Positions 56,331 through 64,000 of a stretch of 64,000 nt of DNA are shown here, piece after piece. This stretch comes from Bifidobacterium lemurum (GTDB taxonomy: Bacteria > Actinomycetota > Actinomycetes > Actinomycetales > Bifidobacteriaceae): NCBI RefSeq assembly GCF_014898175.1, contig NZ_CP062948.1, positions 2,418,001-2,482,000 of the forward strand. The letters run 5' to 3'. Made by a program: the position numbers and the translations under genes. Under the pieces are notes generated by a model. The model worked only from the letters and a program-made list of their open reading frames with translations. It ran no database searches and had not been told where the DNA came from. How positions within the stretch are numbered: position 1 is the first letter of the stretch; each line of letters starts with the position of its first letter.

Positions 56331-57838
56331 CTTCACCTTCGGATTGGACACCGCAGTCCAACCATCCCAACGGAAACGACGACGATGTCAAGCAGCCGAT
56401 GGACGAGCAGCCCATCGCGGAAACGGCCACCACGCCGTTGCCATCAGTCGCTGAATCCAATAGCCTTTCCGATGACATGCAGGATACTGCGGCGGAACGT
56501 GATTACGCGGTGGATCCACAGCACTTATACCAGGCTATTCGCACGCAATTAACCACAGGCGCCACATTTGCGTTGGACAGCGAAAACACGCAAACCGGCG
56601 TGTTCACGTTCCATTCGTTTGATGGATTCCAATTCATCGCCTCGATTCATCCTCACAAAACAACCGGAACGTCGGTTCGCCTGCAATCGACCGATGGTTC
56701 TGGAAGTAACCGATTCGATGAGTTCTTTGCCTCCATTGATGCCGCATTGGGCGTAGCATCAGCAAAGAAACAAAAGGGAGAAGATTCGTCTCCTAACACA
56801 GCGGATATCGTGGGTACCATTTTCGCGTTCATCGCCCCGAAGGACGAGCAAGGGAAAAAGACATCCAAACTGGCGATTACCGCAATTGTATTTAGCGCCT
56901 TGTTCGTCCTTGCCGGATTCTCTGGATTTGAGAATCTCGGAGCACTGCTGTCCATGACTTTTCTTTCAGCTGTTTTTTGTGCGGCAGCTCTTTATGCGAC
57001 TCGTCCCACAGGCACAGTTGGAGGAAGGCTTCTTGCTTCGATTGCTGTCCTTTTAACTATCCTCGGATTAATAATTGGTGGTGTCGGTGTTGGCATTGAC
57101 GCAGTGAGGAACGCATCGGAGAAAACAGACACTGGAGATGTTTCCACCCAACAAACCGAGCCAGAACCTACTCAATGCGAAACGATCATATGGCCGACTG
57201 CGGGAATCGGATCAAAGTTGCCGGCACCGGAGTCGTTGTCGGGAACAATCAATGTCGACAGCTCTGACAGTTTCGACGTGAGTATCTGCGATGTGAGCAA
57301 AGATCAATTCAACGCCTATGTTGAGTCGGTCAAAACCGCTGGCTTCACGGTGGACTATTACAAGTCGGACGATAATTTCTCTGCAGAGAATGCTGAAGGT
57401 GATTCACTGAGCATTTATTACGGATATAACGATGAAGATGATGTCATGAACATCGATATCTACAACTTTGATTCTGATGATTCCGACACATCTGGCGATG
57501 AGCAGTCTTCGACCACGGAACCGTCGCAAAATACAGAGAATAATACGGAAGATCAGACACCTGCAGAGCAGCAGCCTTCAGGCAATGCGGATTTTCGCTC
57601 AACCATGGATAGTTACGAAAAGTTCGTGGACGAGTATGTAGCGTTCATACAGAAGTATAAGGAATCTGGCGATTCCGTTTCGATGCTTGCGGATTACGGG
57701 AGTATGATGCAACGTCTCAACGAGTACAACCAGCAGCTTGCCAGTTTTGACCAGAACTCGTTCAGTGTTGATGATCTTGCCTACTACACCGAGGTCATGA
57801 ATCGCTGTAACCAGAAGATTGCTTCTGTCGCACAGTGA
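56327..57838 (+). CDS. Membrane protein with DUF6591-like and shared helical modules
   Basis: This 503-residue protein has four regions. A polar, acidic N-terminus comes first (1-55). A globular part follows (about 60-175; YQAIRTQLTTGATFALDSEN). Two or three membrane helices lie at about 180-265 (LAITAIVFSALFVLAGFSGF, LGALLSMTFLSAVFCAAALY, and SIAVLLTILGLIIGGVGVGI). The outside part has WPTAGIGSKLPAPE through YYGYNDEDDVMNIDIYNF, like DUF6591, then a Ser/Thr/Glu linker, and the same 80-residue helical module as in the lipoprotein at 55625 (FRSTMDSYEKFVDEYVAFIQ). Base composition is more A+T-rich than the core. Function is unknown. Confidence 0.7.
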   Translation: MTSPSDWTPQSNHPNGNDDDVKQPMDEQPIAETATTPLPSVAESNSLSDDMQDTAAERDYAVDPQHLYQAIRTQLTTGATFALDSENTQTGVFTFHSFDGFQFIASIHPHKTTGTSVRLQSTDGSGSNRFDEFFASIDAALGVASAKKQKGEDSSPNTADIVGTIFAFIAPKDEQGKKTSKLAITAIVFSALFVLAGFSGFENLGALLSMTFLSAVFCAAALYATRPTGTVGGRLLASIAVLLTILGLIIGGVGVGIDAVRNASEKTDTGDVSTQQTEPEPTQCETIIWPTAGIGSKLPAPESLSGTINVDSSDSFDVSICDVSKDQFNAYVESVKTAGFTVDYYKSDDNFSAENAEGDSLSIYYGYNDEDDVMNIDIYNFDSDDSDTSGDEQSSTTEPSQNTENNTEDQTPAEQQPSGNADFRSTMDSYEKFVDEYVAFIQKYKESGDSVSMLADYGSMMQRLNEYNQQLASFDQNSFSVDDLAYYTEVMNRCNQKIASVAQ

Positions 57839-57921
57839 TGTCTCACTTAATCCAGGCAGGATATCCACGACATTGCATTGTGGATATCCTGCTTACCTTA
57901 TGAAGGGATGGAACGATAACG

Positions 57922-58530
57922 ATGCCCGATTACCATCTTCGCAATGGCGAGTCAATAATCCTGAGAACAGAAGAAGTTTCCATCGTCAACGACAGCAGCG
58001 GACAATCCACGATTGAACTTATGCTCACCAATCAGGCCATTATCCATATTTGGCGCATACAACGGATTTTTTCTAAAGAGCCGGCACGTGTTGATCGTTA
58101 TCCGCTTACGGACATTGTCGTCGTCAGCGGACAGGTGCAGGCGCGGATGTTGAAGAAACGCGATGAACCATGCCTTTGCGTGTTTCTGAATCACGAGAAC
58201 CTGACCTTCCGTTTTCAGGATGCTGATGAAGCTTCGAAGAAGAAGCACATCGCGGAATGGATGGATGCGATTAGCATGCAGGCGATCGGACAGCCATCAC
58301 AGGAAGCGGAACAGGTTAGGAAATCGATTCCAGGGCTGGCCTTGGTCGCAGACAAAATCAAAGGCACACTTGGGATTTTCGCGCAGACGTTTGCTGGGGA
58401 AAGTGTTGCGAAAACGGAATCCACAGCTGATGCGACAACAACAAGATGCGTTGGCTGCAGAGCCCCTTTAACCGGCTTCAAAGGACAGCGAACTCATTGC
58501 CAATACTGCGACACCGATCAAGTGCTGTGA
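57922..58530 (+). CDS. PH-like domain protein with C-terminal zinc ribbon
   Basis: This 202-residue soluble protein has an N-terminal beta-rich region (about 1-110) that looks PH/GRAM-like. A helical stretch follows, and then a compact Cys4 ribbon at the end: CVGCRAPL and HCQYCDTDQVL (CxxC ... CxxC). Neither part gives a reaction. The next gene encodes an SPFH protein, and proteins with zinc ribbons often accompany such membrane-scaffold genes. A weak GAAGGG site precedes the ATG. Confidence 0.6.
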   Translation: MPDYHLRNGESIILRTEEVSIVNDSSGQSTIELMLTNQAIIHIWRIQRIFSKEPARVDRYPLTDIVVVSGQVQARMLKKRDEPCLCVFLNHENLTFRFQDADEASKKKHIAEWMDAISMQAIGQPSQEAEQVRKSIPGLALVADKIKGTLGIFAQTFAGESVAKTESTADATTTRCVGCRAPLTGFKGQRTHCQYCDTDQVL

Positions 58531-58568
58531 AGTCGGAATAAACCGTAATATTTCAAGGAGTAGGAACC

Positions 58569-59744
58569 ATGGGAATTCTCGTTGCATTGGGCGGAGCCAT
58601 TGGAGGCACTTTTGCTGACCAGTGGAAGGACATCATCACGGCTGGTCCTTTCAACGAGCGTACCGTGGTATCCCCCGGAATTCAGAAAAGCACCGACAAC
58701 GGACGCGGCACGAACTACAAAGGTTCGGAGGGGGTGATCTCCAATGGTTCGAAGATCTTTGTTCCGGAGAACACCGCCGCATTCATCTTCGACCAGTCCG
58801 GCATCGAGAACATCATCACCACGCCCGGCGGCTACGAATACCATGACGGACAGGAATCGGTATTCAGCGGAGACGGCATCGGATCGGCGATCTTCAAGCA
58901 GATCGGCGATCGTATCGGCTACGGCGGCATCACCGACGATTACAAGCAAATCGCCTTCGTGAACCTGCGTGAGATCAGGGACATCAAGTTCGGAACGCGC
59001 GGGCCGCTGATGTACAACGATCTTTACTACGGCACCGATTTGGAAATCTACTCCTATGGCTCGTTCACCATCAAAGTGACCGATGCCTTACGTTTCGTGC
59101 GTAATTTCGTTCCGGCGAACGTCATGTCGTATACGTTTGACGATCCCAAGGTGCGCTCGCAGATCACCAGTGAATTCCTCCAGTCGTTCATCGTCGCCGT
59201 CAATTCGCTATCAAAAGAGCACCGCATCTCTGAGCTGCCTGCTCAGGCAAATAGCCTGGCGCGTCGAATTGCTGAAGATTCGGCCAATGCCGGCACTTGG
59301 CATGACCGCTTCGGATTCGACATCGTCAAGGTTGCCATCGAGAACATCGAGTTTTCCCCCGAATCCCGCGAATTGGTCAAACGCTATTCTCAGAACAAGA
59401 TGGATTTGCGCGCCTACGAGGATGTCTCCCAGCATGCGGCGAACGTCGCGGCGCAGCAGAAGGTCGCCCAAGGTATTCAAGACAATGGTTTGGGCGACGT
59501 CGGAGGCATGCTGTTCGGTGCGAATCTGGCGCAGAATCTCAATCCCCTCACCGCCTCACCGCAGGCTCCCCTACCGGATGTCTCCGCGGCTGCTTCCGCT
59601 GTTCCGCCGGCTTCGCCCGCAACGCCGTCCATGTCGTTGAACGAGCAGATGGAAGCGCTGAAAAAACTGAAGGAGCTTGTGGATGCAGGCATCCTCACCC
59701 AAGAAGAGTTCGACGTCAAAAAGAAGGAAATCCTTGGCCTGTGA
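58569..59744 (+). CDS. SPFH-domain protein with SHOCT tail (YdjI-like)
   Basis: This 391-residue protein is of the SPFH/Band 7 superfamily in the virion-core/YdjI subgroup, which organises membrane patches. It has a hydrophobic start, the SPFH core (about 35-290; NGSKIFVPENTAAFIFDQSG and FTIKVTDALRFVRNFVP), a Pro/Ala linker (330-355), and a C-terminal SHOCT motif (LNEQMEALKKLKELVDAGIL, then TQEEFDVKKKEILGL). AAGGAGTAGGAACC precedes the ATG. In Bacillus related proteins work with phage-shock-type membrane stress factors; here that is only suggested. Confidence 0.85.
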   Translation: MGILVALGGAIGGTFADQWKDIITAGPFNERTVVSPGIQKSTDNGRGTNYKGSEGVISNGSKIFVPENTAAFIFDQSGIENIITTPGGYEYHDGQESVFSGDGIGSAIFKQIGDRIGYGGITDDYKQIAFVNLREIRDIKFGTRGPLMYNDLYYGTDLEIYSYGSFTIKVTDALRFVRNFVPANVMSYTFDDPKVRSQITSEFLQSFIVAVNSLSKEHRISELPAQANSLARRIAEDSANAGTWHDRFGFDIVKVAIENIEFSPESRELVKRYSQNKMDLRAYEDVSQHAANVAAQQKVAQGIQDNGLGDVGGMLFGANLAQNLNPLTASPQAPLPDVSAAASAVPPASPATPSMSLNEQMEALKKLKELVDAGILTQEEFDVKKKEILGL

Positions 59745-59746
59745 CC

Positions 59747-60244
59747 TTAGCGCGCGGATGAACCTTTATCCGGGAACATCAGGTAGGTGATAAGACCCGC
59801 CGCCGTGCCGCTTGCCAACGCTCCGGTGATGATGGCGAGTGCCTGCATGGCGATGCTGATGGGACGTTTGGCCAGCGCGTTTTCCTTCAGAGGATTGAGC
59901 GGCTGCCTGTCCTTGTTGATTTGGCCGTCATCTGAATGTTTGTCTGCCGTGTCGTCGCTGTCGAAATCACGCTCGAAAGGTTCGTCGACCAACGTGGTGA
60001 TGACTTTGGCCAGATCTTGGTCCTCGCGTTTGACGATTTCGGCGTTGAATACGGTGCGAAGCGCAAGATACTGGACTTTGGTCATCGGACTTTTGCCGGT
60101 TTCGAGATTGGATATCGTCTGCCGCGCTACGCCGATCTCATCGGCAAGCTCCTGCGTGGTCCAGCCTGCGACCTTACGGATGATGGCGAGGTTCTCTTGG
60201 AACTTGTCGATCCATTGTTGCTCGATCTCAGCAGTCGCCATCAT
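59747..60244 (-). CDS. XRE-family regulator with C-terminal membrane helix
   Basis: This 165-residue protein has an N-terminal Cro/C1-type HTH (about 15-70; IRKVAGWTTQELADEIGVAR and QTISNLETGKSPMTKVQYLAL), an acidic linker, and a hydrophobic helix at about 132-155 (IAMQALAIITGALASGTAAG). It is probably a membrane-tethered transcription regulator. Two adjacent ATGs (60244 and 60241) are possible starts after GGAGG. It is convergent with the SPFH gene, ending two bases after it. Confidence 0.82.
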   Translation of the reverse strand: MMATAEIEQQWIDKFQENLAIIRKVAGWTTQELADEIGVARQTISNLETGKSPMTKVQYLALRTVFNAEIVKREDQDLAKVITTLVDEPFERDFDSDDTADKHSDDGQINKDRQPLNPLKENALAKRPISIAMQALAIITGALASGTAAGLITYLMFPDKGSSAR

Positions 60245-60362
60245 GCACCTCCATTCGCATTCACACCATACTACGTAATGGTCGGCTAAGTAAAAACGGG
60301 TCGTAGGATTCAACCCTACGACCCTAAGTGGTATACCGAGCCGGAGCGCGCGGATAGTCGTG

Positions 60363-60872
60363 TCAGACGGCCTGCATCTTCTTGGCCTGACGATGAGCGG
60401 CAAACATCCAAATCGCGCCAACGATCGTGACGATGATGCCTGCGAACAGTGCGTAGTACCCAATGCCCCAGCCGTAATTGTCCGAAGGAACAACGCCGCG
60501 ATTAGAGAAATCGAAACTCTGCGCGAGGAACACAAGTAATGCCAGTATGGCGAACACGATTGTCGCAATAGGTTTCTTAAGAACGGCGAAGAGCAGCGCC
60601 AGCAAGGAGAACACTGCGATTGCCGTAGTGATGCCCAAGGTGATATAGGCCTGAAGTTCATTGATGTATTCACCGGCATGTGCCATATAAACCTGAGCGA
60701 ATTTGGCCATGGAAGGATTGACGAGGTCCTCGCCGATCAGCTCCGACATGGCGCTGAGACTCTCGGCGTCCTTGGCGGCGCCGTACGGCAACAGCACGGA
60801 TGCCGCCATCACGACGGATCCAACGATGCTGACAATCCAAGGAATGATGATGCGTTGATCTGAGCCCTTCAT
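60363..60872 (-). CDS. Four-helix membrane protein
   Basis: This 169-residue integral membrane protein has four predicted helices (about 10-30, 75-95, 100-120 and 135-160) and a polar loop between the first and second (SLSAMSELIGEDLVNPSMAK). I do not recognise a family. It lies between the XRE gene (118 nt away, same strand) and the interrupted surface-protein gene, which is divergent. Confidence 0.65.
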   Translation of the reverse strand: MKGSDQRIIIPWIVSIVGSVVMAASVLLPYGAAKDAESLSAMSELIGEDLVNPSMAKFAQVYMAHAGEYINELQAYITLGITTAIAVFSLLALLFAVLKKPIATIVFAILALLVFLAQSFDFSNRGVVPSDNYGWGIGYYALFAGIIVTIVGAIWMFAAHRQAKKMQAV

Positions 60873-61730
60873 TATCTACTTCTTTCCAATAACTGAAGAC
60901 AGGATATCTTCATGGGATACCAGTGGATTTTATTGTTCGGAAGAGCACGGGCATTCAGTTGGAAACTGAAACTTTTAGGCAATGGATGGACAGAGACGGA
61001 ACTCAATGACCTGCCATTTCCGGCGAGTTAAACGTCGAGATGGTATTGGATTGCTATGATGCTTCTATAGAGACAGACGAAGCGAGAAGGAACTCGTTAT
61101 GAATTCATTGAAGAAGATCTGCTGTGCCTTGATGGCGGCGATGCTTGCGGTTTTTTCATTTTCTGCCTTTGCGTCGGACGATACTTCATACACCTTAGGA
61201 GAAGATTCGCTCGTCAATACTGGTAAGGACAACGGGTATTCCAAAGAAAACGCCATCGATAAGGATGATCCGCACTGGGGGTGGACCCTAGGAAGATTCT
61301 ATGTGAAAGGCTATACTCGTCAGGCTACGGCTGATGGCAAACCGTTGTTCCTTAAAAATACTGGAGACAAGGTGTCGCTCTGGTTCTCATTGTCTCAAGA
61401 CATTGACCGTCTCAATGGAGATGACAAGTTGTCCATTGCTCAAGACAAAGACGGTTGGGACCAGAAAATGGGGATTTCCCAGCAAGACTTTGCACGTGGC
61501 GCTCTGATCGTCAAACAGACAGATTATCAGAACAACACGAAAACGAACATATACACGGATTTCCTGTCTGCTTCATCTACCGATACTGCGGATACCAAGG
61601 TGGAGGTTTTTGAAGAGGGCGATTACGAAGTCGTTTTGGACTACAAAATCAAGCGTACCAGACTCAATGTTTTCGGATGGAAGCCTTTGCCTGCATATTC
61701 GGATTATCGAATCTCCTTCGCTTTTTCGGT

Positions 61731-61756
61731 CTTGAATTTTCAGAGCAAGTGCAACG
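61731..61756 (+). repeat. Left terminal inverted repeat of the IS30 element
   Basis: A 26-bp repeat that is the exact reverse complement of 62820-62845. Confidence 0.9.
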
Positions 61757-61831
61757 GGTGTGAATGATATGGGCCCATGGGTTCCCGATAGCATGGTGTT
61801 TGCTTACGACAACCAGACATCGGGAGGGCCC

Positions 61832-62836
61832 ATGGGCCGGTACACTCATCTTACCTTGGCCGAACGCGAGGAGATCATGCTGCTCAGGCACGAGGGCAGG
61901 AGCTATGGCGAGATCGCCCTGGCCACGGGCAGGGACAAATCGACCATCAGCCGCGAGATAGACCGCAACTCGTTCAAGGTCGGCACGGGCCGCTGCTACC
62001 GCGCCTCGACGGCCCAACGCCGTTACGAGGAACGCCGGCTCGCCTGCGCGCGTCCGCGTCGCCTCGACGACGGGGAACTGGCCGGGCTGGTCGTGCGGCT
62101 GATCGCGCGGGAGCGTTGGTCCCCCGAGCAGATCGCGGGCAGGATTGGTCTGGAACGGCCCGATCTGGCCGTCTCCGCGTCGACGATCTACCGGGCGATC
62201 AACGGCCGCGAGCTCGACCCGCCCGATCTGGCCCGCACCCGCCGCGGGATCAAGGGCCGGCTGCGCCGCAAGGGCAAACGCCGGCACCGCAAGGACGGGC
62301 CCGAGGAACGCCGGGGCAAGATCCCCGACGCAAGGCCCATATCGGAGCGGCCCGCCGAGGTCGAGGAGCGTTCCAGGCTGGGCGACTGGGAAGGCGACAC
62401 CGTCGTGGGTAAAGGCGCGGGAGCGTGCCTGGTCACGCTCGTGGACCGCAAAAGCGGTCTGCTTGCCGGCGGACGCGCCGCCACGCACACCAAACGCGAC
62501 GTCGCCCGCGTGGAGAGCCGGATGCTCCGCGAGCATCCCGAGACGCGCACCATCACCCTGGACCGGGGCATGGAGTTCGCCGATTTCAAGAAGGTCGAGC
62601 AATCCACCGGCGCGGTCTGCTACTTCGCGCTGCCGCACCACCCCTGGCAGCGCGGCAGCAACGAGAACACCAACGGCCTAGTCCGCGAGTACTTCCCCAA
62701 AGGCACCGACTTCGCCACCATCGACGACGACCAGGTCCAGGCCGTGTACGACGCTATCAACCACAGACCACGCAAACGCCACGGCTACAGGACACCCTGG
62801 GAAATCCACCACTCAACAACGTTGCACTTGCTCTGA
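61832..62836 (+). CDS. IS30-family transposase
   Basis: This 334-residue DDE transposase starts MGRYTHLTLAEREEIMLLRH with the N-terminal IS30 helix-turn-helix (IALATGRDKSTISREIDRNS). The catalytic triad is in GDWEGDTVVG (first Asp), TLDRGMEFAD (second Asp) and NENTNGLVREYFPKG (Glu), all intact. GGGAGGGCCC precedes the ATG at 61832; the frame is open 24 codons further, toward the left repeat. It is probably active or recently active. Confidence 0.95.
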   Translation: MGRYTHLTLAEREEIMLLRHEGRSYGEIALATGRDKSTISREIDRNSFKVGTGRCYRASTAQRRYEERRLACARPRRLDDGELAGLVVRLIARERWSPEQIAGRIGLERPDLAVSASTIYRAINGRELDPPDLARTRRGIKGRLRRKGKRRHRKDGPEERRGKIPDARPISERPAEVEERSRLGDWEGDTVVGKGAGACLVTLVDRKSGLLAGGRAATHTKRDVARVESRMLREHPETRTITLDRGMEFADFKKVEQSTGAVCYFALPHHPWQRGSNENTNGLVREYFPKGTDFATIDDDQVQAVYDAINHRPRKRHGYRTPWEIHHSTTLHLL

Positions 62837-62845
62837 AAATTCAAG
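62820..62845 (-). repeat. Right terminal inverted repeat of the IS30 element
   Basis: It pairs exactly with 61731-61756, and the transposase stop codon (62834-62836) is inside it. Confidence 0.9.
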
Positions 62846-63522
62846 GTGAGAAACGGCAATAGTATGGTGTTTCCCCGAGATTCGGAAACCGGTAGTGAGT
62901 TGAGTAACACATCTTTTACGGAAAACGGGTTCACGCTTGACCTTGCGCAATCGCATTATCTCGATATCGATGTACGAAAATCCGTGTTTAACGCTGAGAC
63001 AAATGTATTGACCGAAGACACTCGTTTCAATAAACCAGCCGCTGACGGACAGACCTACACCGATGAAGGCGTATACACCATTACCGTCACCAACCGATAC
63101 ACCGATGAGAAAACAAAGAAAGTCATCTATGTCGGGACCAATGACGTGCTCAAAGCGTATGCGGCCACAGGTCTGCCGATAAAAGATATTGAGAGTCAGC
63201 TTGCGGATGGTGCCACAATCGCTCGTGATGGGTCGCTTCTTCGTCCTGGGGAAACCGATACGACTCAGCGGTCAGAATCAGGTAATGACCAGAACACGAA
63301 CGATGAAGCATCGACGGACAGCGACAAAGATATTACGGTAGACAGGAAAGATTCATCACAAGCGAAACATATTGGAATCCCTGTAATCCTAGCAGTGTTC
63401 TTTTGTATTCTTGCAATCGGCGTAATCATATTTTTGCTGGTTCGTAAGAAACGCAAAACTTTCACGAGCAATTCTTCCAACATGGAAAATCCTAATGCCC
63501 CTTCGATTGATATGGAGCAGTG

Positions 63523-64000
63523 ATGAGAAAACGAATTATTGCTGCTGTATTGTGCAGTGTGCTTATGCTCGCCGGATGCGGATCTGCTGATACGGCTTCT
63601 GAAGAGAAATCCTCTATTGAACCAAATATTGAGCAAGAGGTTCAGTCATTAAATTTTTCTGGTTTGGGTGATGTAAAGCTTCTTCAATACGTTGAAGATT
63701 CTGTTGGTGCCACAATCGATAATGAGTTGGACGATGATTATCGGATTGAATCTGTGAGCGCCAGCTATGTATCCAAAGAATATCTTGAAGAGCTGGAATA
63801 CAACTCTAAAGAGAACGTCTATTTCGGATATACGTTGTCTGAGCTTGACGAACAATTCCAAGGTGAACGCTATGTATTCACCCTCGACGATGACGGTAAA
63901 ACCAAGGTTGAAGCTTTTCAGGCCTATGATGATACGTTCAATAAGGCTGTCCAAAATATTGCCATTGGCACTGGAGTTATTTTTGTCGCAGCTACGGTAT
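63523..64000 (+). CDS. Lipoprotein (3' end beyond the window)
   Basis: The ATG at 63523 shares its first base with the stop of the interrupted surface-protein gene (TGATG), so the two form an operon. The signal peptide ends in the lipobox LAGC (Cys 19). The mature part is acidic and helical (VKLLQYVEDSVGATIDNELD, VYFGYTLSELDEQFQGERYV) and reaches a hydrophobic segment (IAIGTGVIFVAATV) at the right edge. The frame is open through position 64000. No family is recognised. Confidence 0.75.
   Translation, partial: MRKRIIAAVLCSVLMLAGCGSADTASEEKSSIEPNIEQEVQSLNFSGLGDVKLLQYVEDSVGATIDNELDDDYRIESVSASYVSKEYLEELEYNSKENVYFGYTLSELDEQFQGERYVFTLDDDGKTKVEAFQAYDDTFNKAVQNIAIGTGVIFVAATV

Larger units (their letters stand above)
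61731..62845 (+). mobile_element. Complete IS30-family insertion sequence
   Basis: The element is 1115 bp. Its ends are 26-bp perfect inverted repeats (CTTGAATTTTCAGAGCAAGT and six more bases on the left, with the complement at 62820-62845). The dinucleotide GT flanks both sides (61729-61730 and 62846-62847), consistent with the 2-3 bp target duplications of IS30. One transposase gene fills it, and its stop codon lies in the right repeat. Its G+C content is clearly higher than that of the gene it disrupts. Confidence 0.92.
61099..63523 (+). pseudogene. Surface-protein gene interrupted by IS30
   Basis: The 5' part (61099-61730) encodes a signal peptide (MNSLKKICCALMAAMLAVFS) and an extracellular domain with TGDKVSLWFSLSQDIDRLNG. 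The 3' part (from 62846) continues with RNGNSMVFPRDSETGSELSN, then ITVTNRYTDEKTKKVIYVGT, an acidic linker, a membrane helix (IPVILAVFFCILAIGVIIFL) and a basic tail. Removing 61731-62845 and one GT copy restores a 435-residue reading frame without a shift (FSV joined to RNG). No LPXTG is seen, so the protein would be held by its C-terminal helix. The interrupted copy probably makes no full product. Confidence 0.85.

Overview
The window is a stretch of a high-GC actinobacterial chromosome, almost certainly Bifidobacterium. The evidence is gene order and protein type: a Cmk-Der fusion beside an RluB-type pseudouridine synthase, sucC-sucD-perM-purH, a yebC-ruvC-ruvA-ruvB-yajC-apt run, hrcA-dnaJ2 with a CIRCE operator, a transketolase-transaldolase pair (the bifid shunt), and uvrC-aroE-rapZ-whiA-pgk-tpiA-secG. 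I cannot name the species from sequence alone. Most core genes lie on the minus strand, have clear AAGGAG-type ribosome binding sites and often overlap by 1-4 nt.

Layout. 1-16.7 kb is core housekeeping: cmk-der (cut by the left edge), rluB, an aquaporin-family channel, a DUF3017-like protein, purH, perM, sucD, sucC, apt, yajC, ruvB, ruvA, ruvC, yebC, a HIT protein, thrS and a PAC2 protein. 16.88-17.39 kb holds five tRNA genes (Gly, Cys, Val, Val, Gly). Next to them, at 17.47-17.75 kb, are two convergent arrays of a CGGGCGGTT unit at exact 20-bp spacing. 17.8-27.6 kb is an accessory locus: a two-component system (rr-hk) followed by two tandem copies of a four-gene cassette (Cys-containing lipoprotein, membrane-anchored peptidoglycan-binding adaptor, ABC ATPase, FtsX/MacB-like permease). 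Each copy is preceded by a related upstream region with the same TGTCCCC-N6-GGGGAC palindrome. The simplest reading is an envelope-stress or peptide-resistance system with a duplicated effector operon.

27.7-53.2 kb returns to core genes: a DUF1846 protein, uppP, a fructosamine-kinase-family protein, dnaJ, hrcA, tkt, tal, an HTH-aminotransferase fusion, a HAD phosphatase, secG, tpiA, pgk, whiA, rapZ, aroE, uvrC, metY and uvrA. Several intergenic gaps carry palindromic dispersed elements of at least three kinds (13.5 and 50.0 kb; 37.5 and 46.0 kb; 31.2 kb).

53.2-64 kb is a second accessory block, visibly richer in A+T after about 55.6 kb. It has an HTH regulator and a membrane serine/threonine kinase on the minus strand. 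Divergent from them are two proteins sharing a C-terminal helical module, a tiny membrane peptide, a PH-like/zinc-ribbon protein and an SPFH-SHOCT protein. An XRE regulator with a membrane anchor and a four-helix membrane protein follow. A surface-protein gene comes next, interrupted by a complete IS30-family element; the gene can be rebuilt in frame when the element and one copy of a GT duplication are removed. A lipoprotein gene runs off the right edge. No CRISPR array, prophage or rRNA operon was seen.
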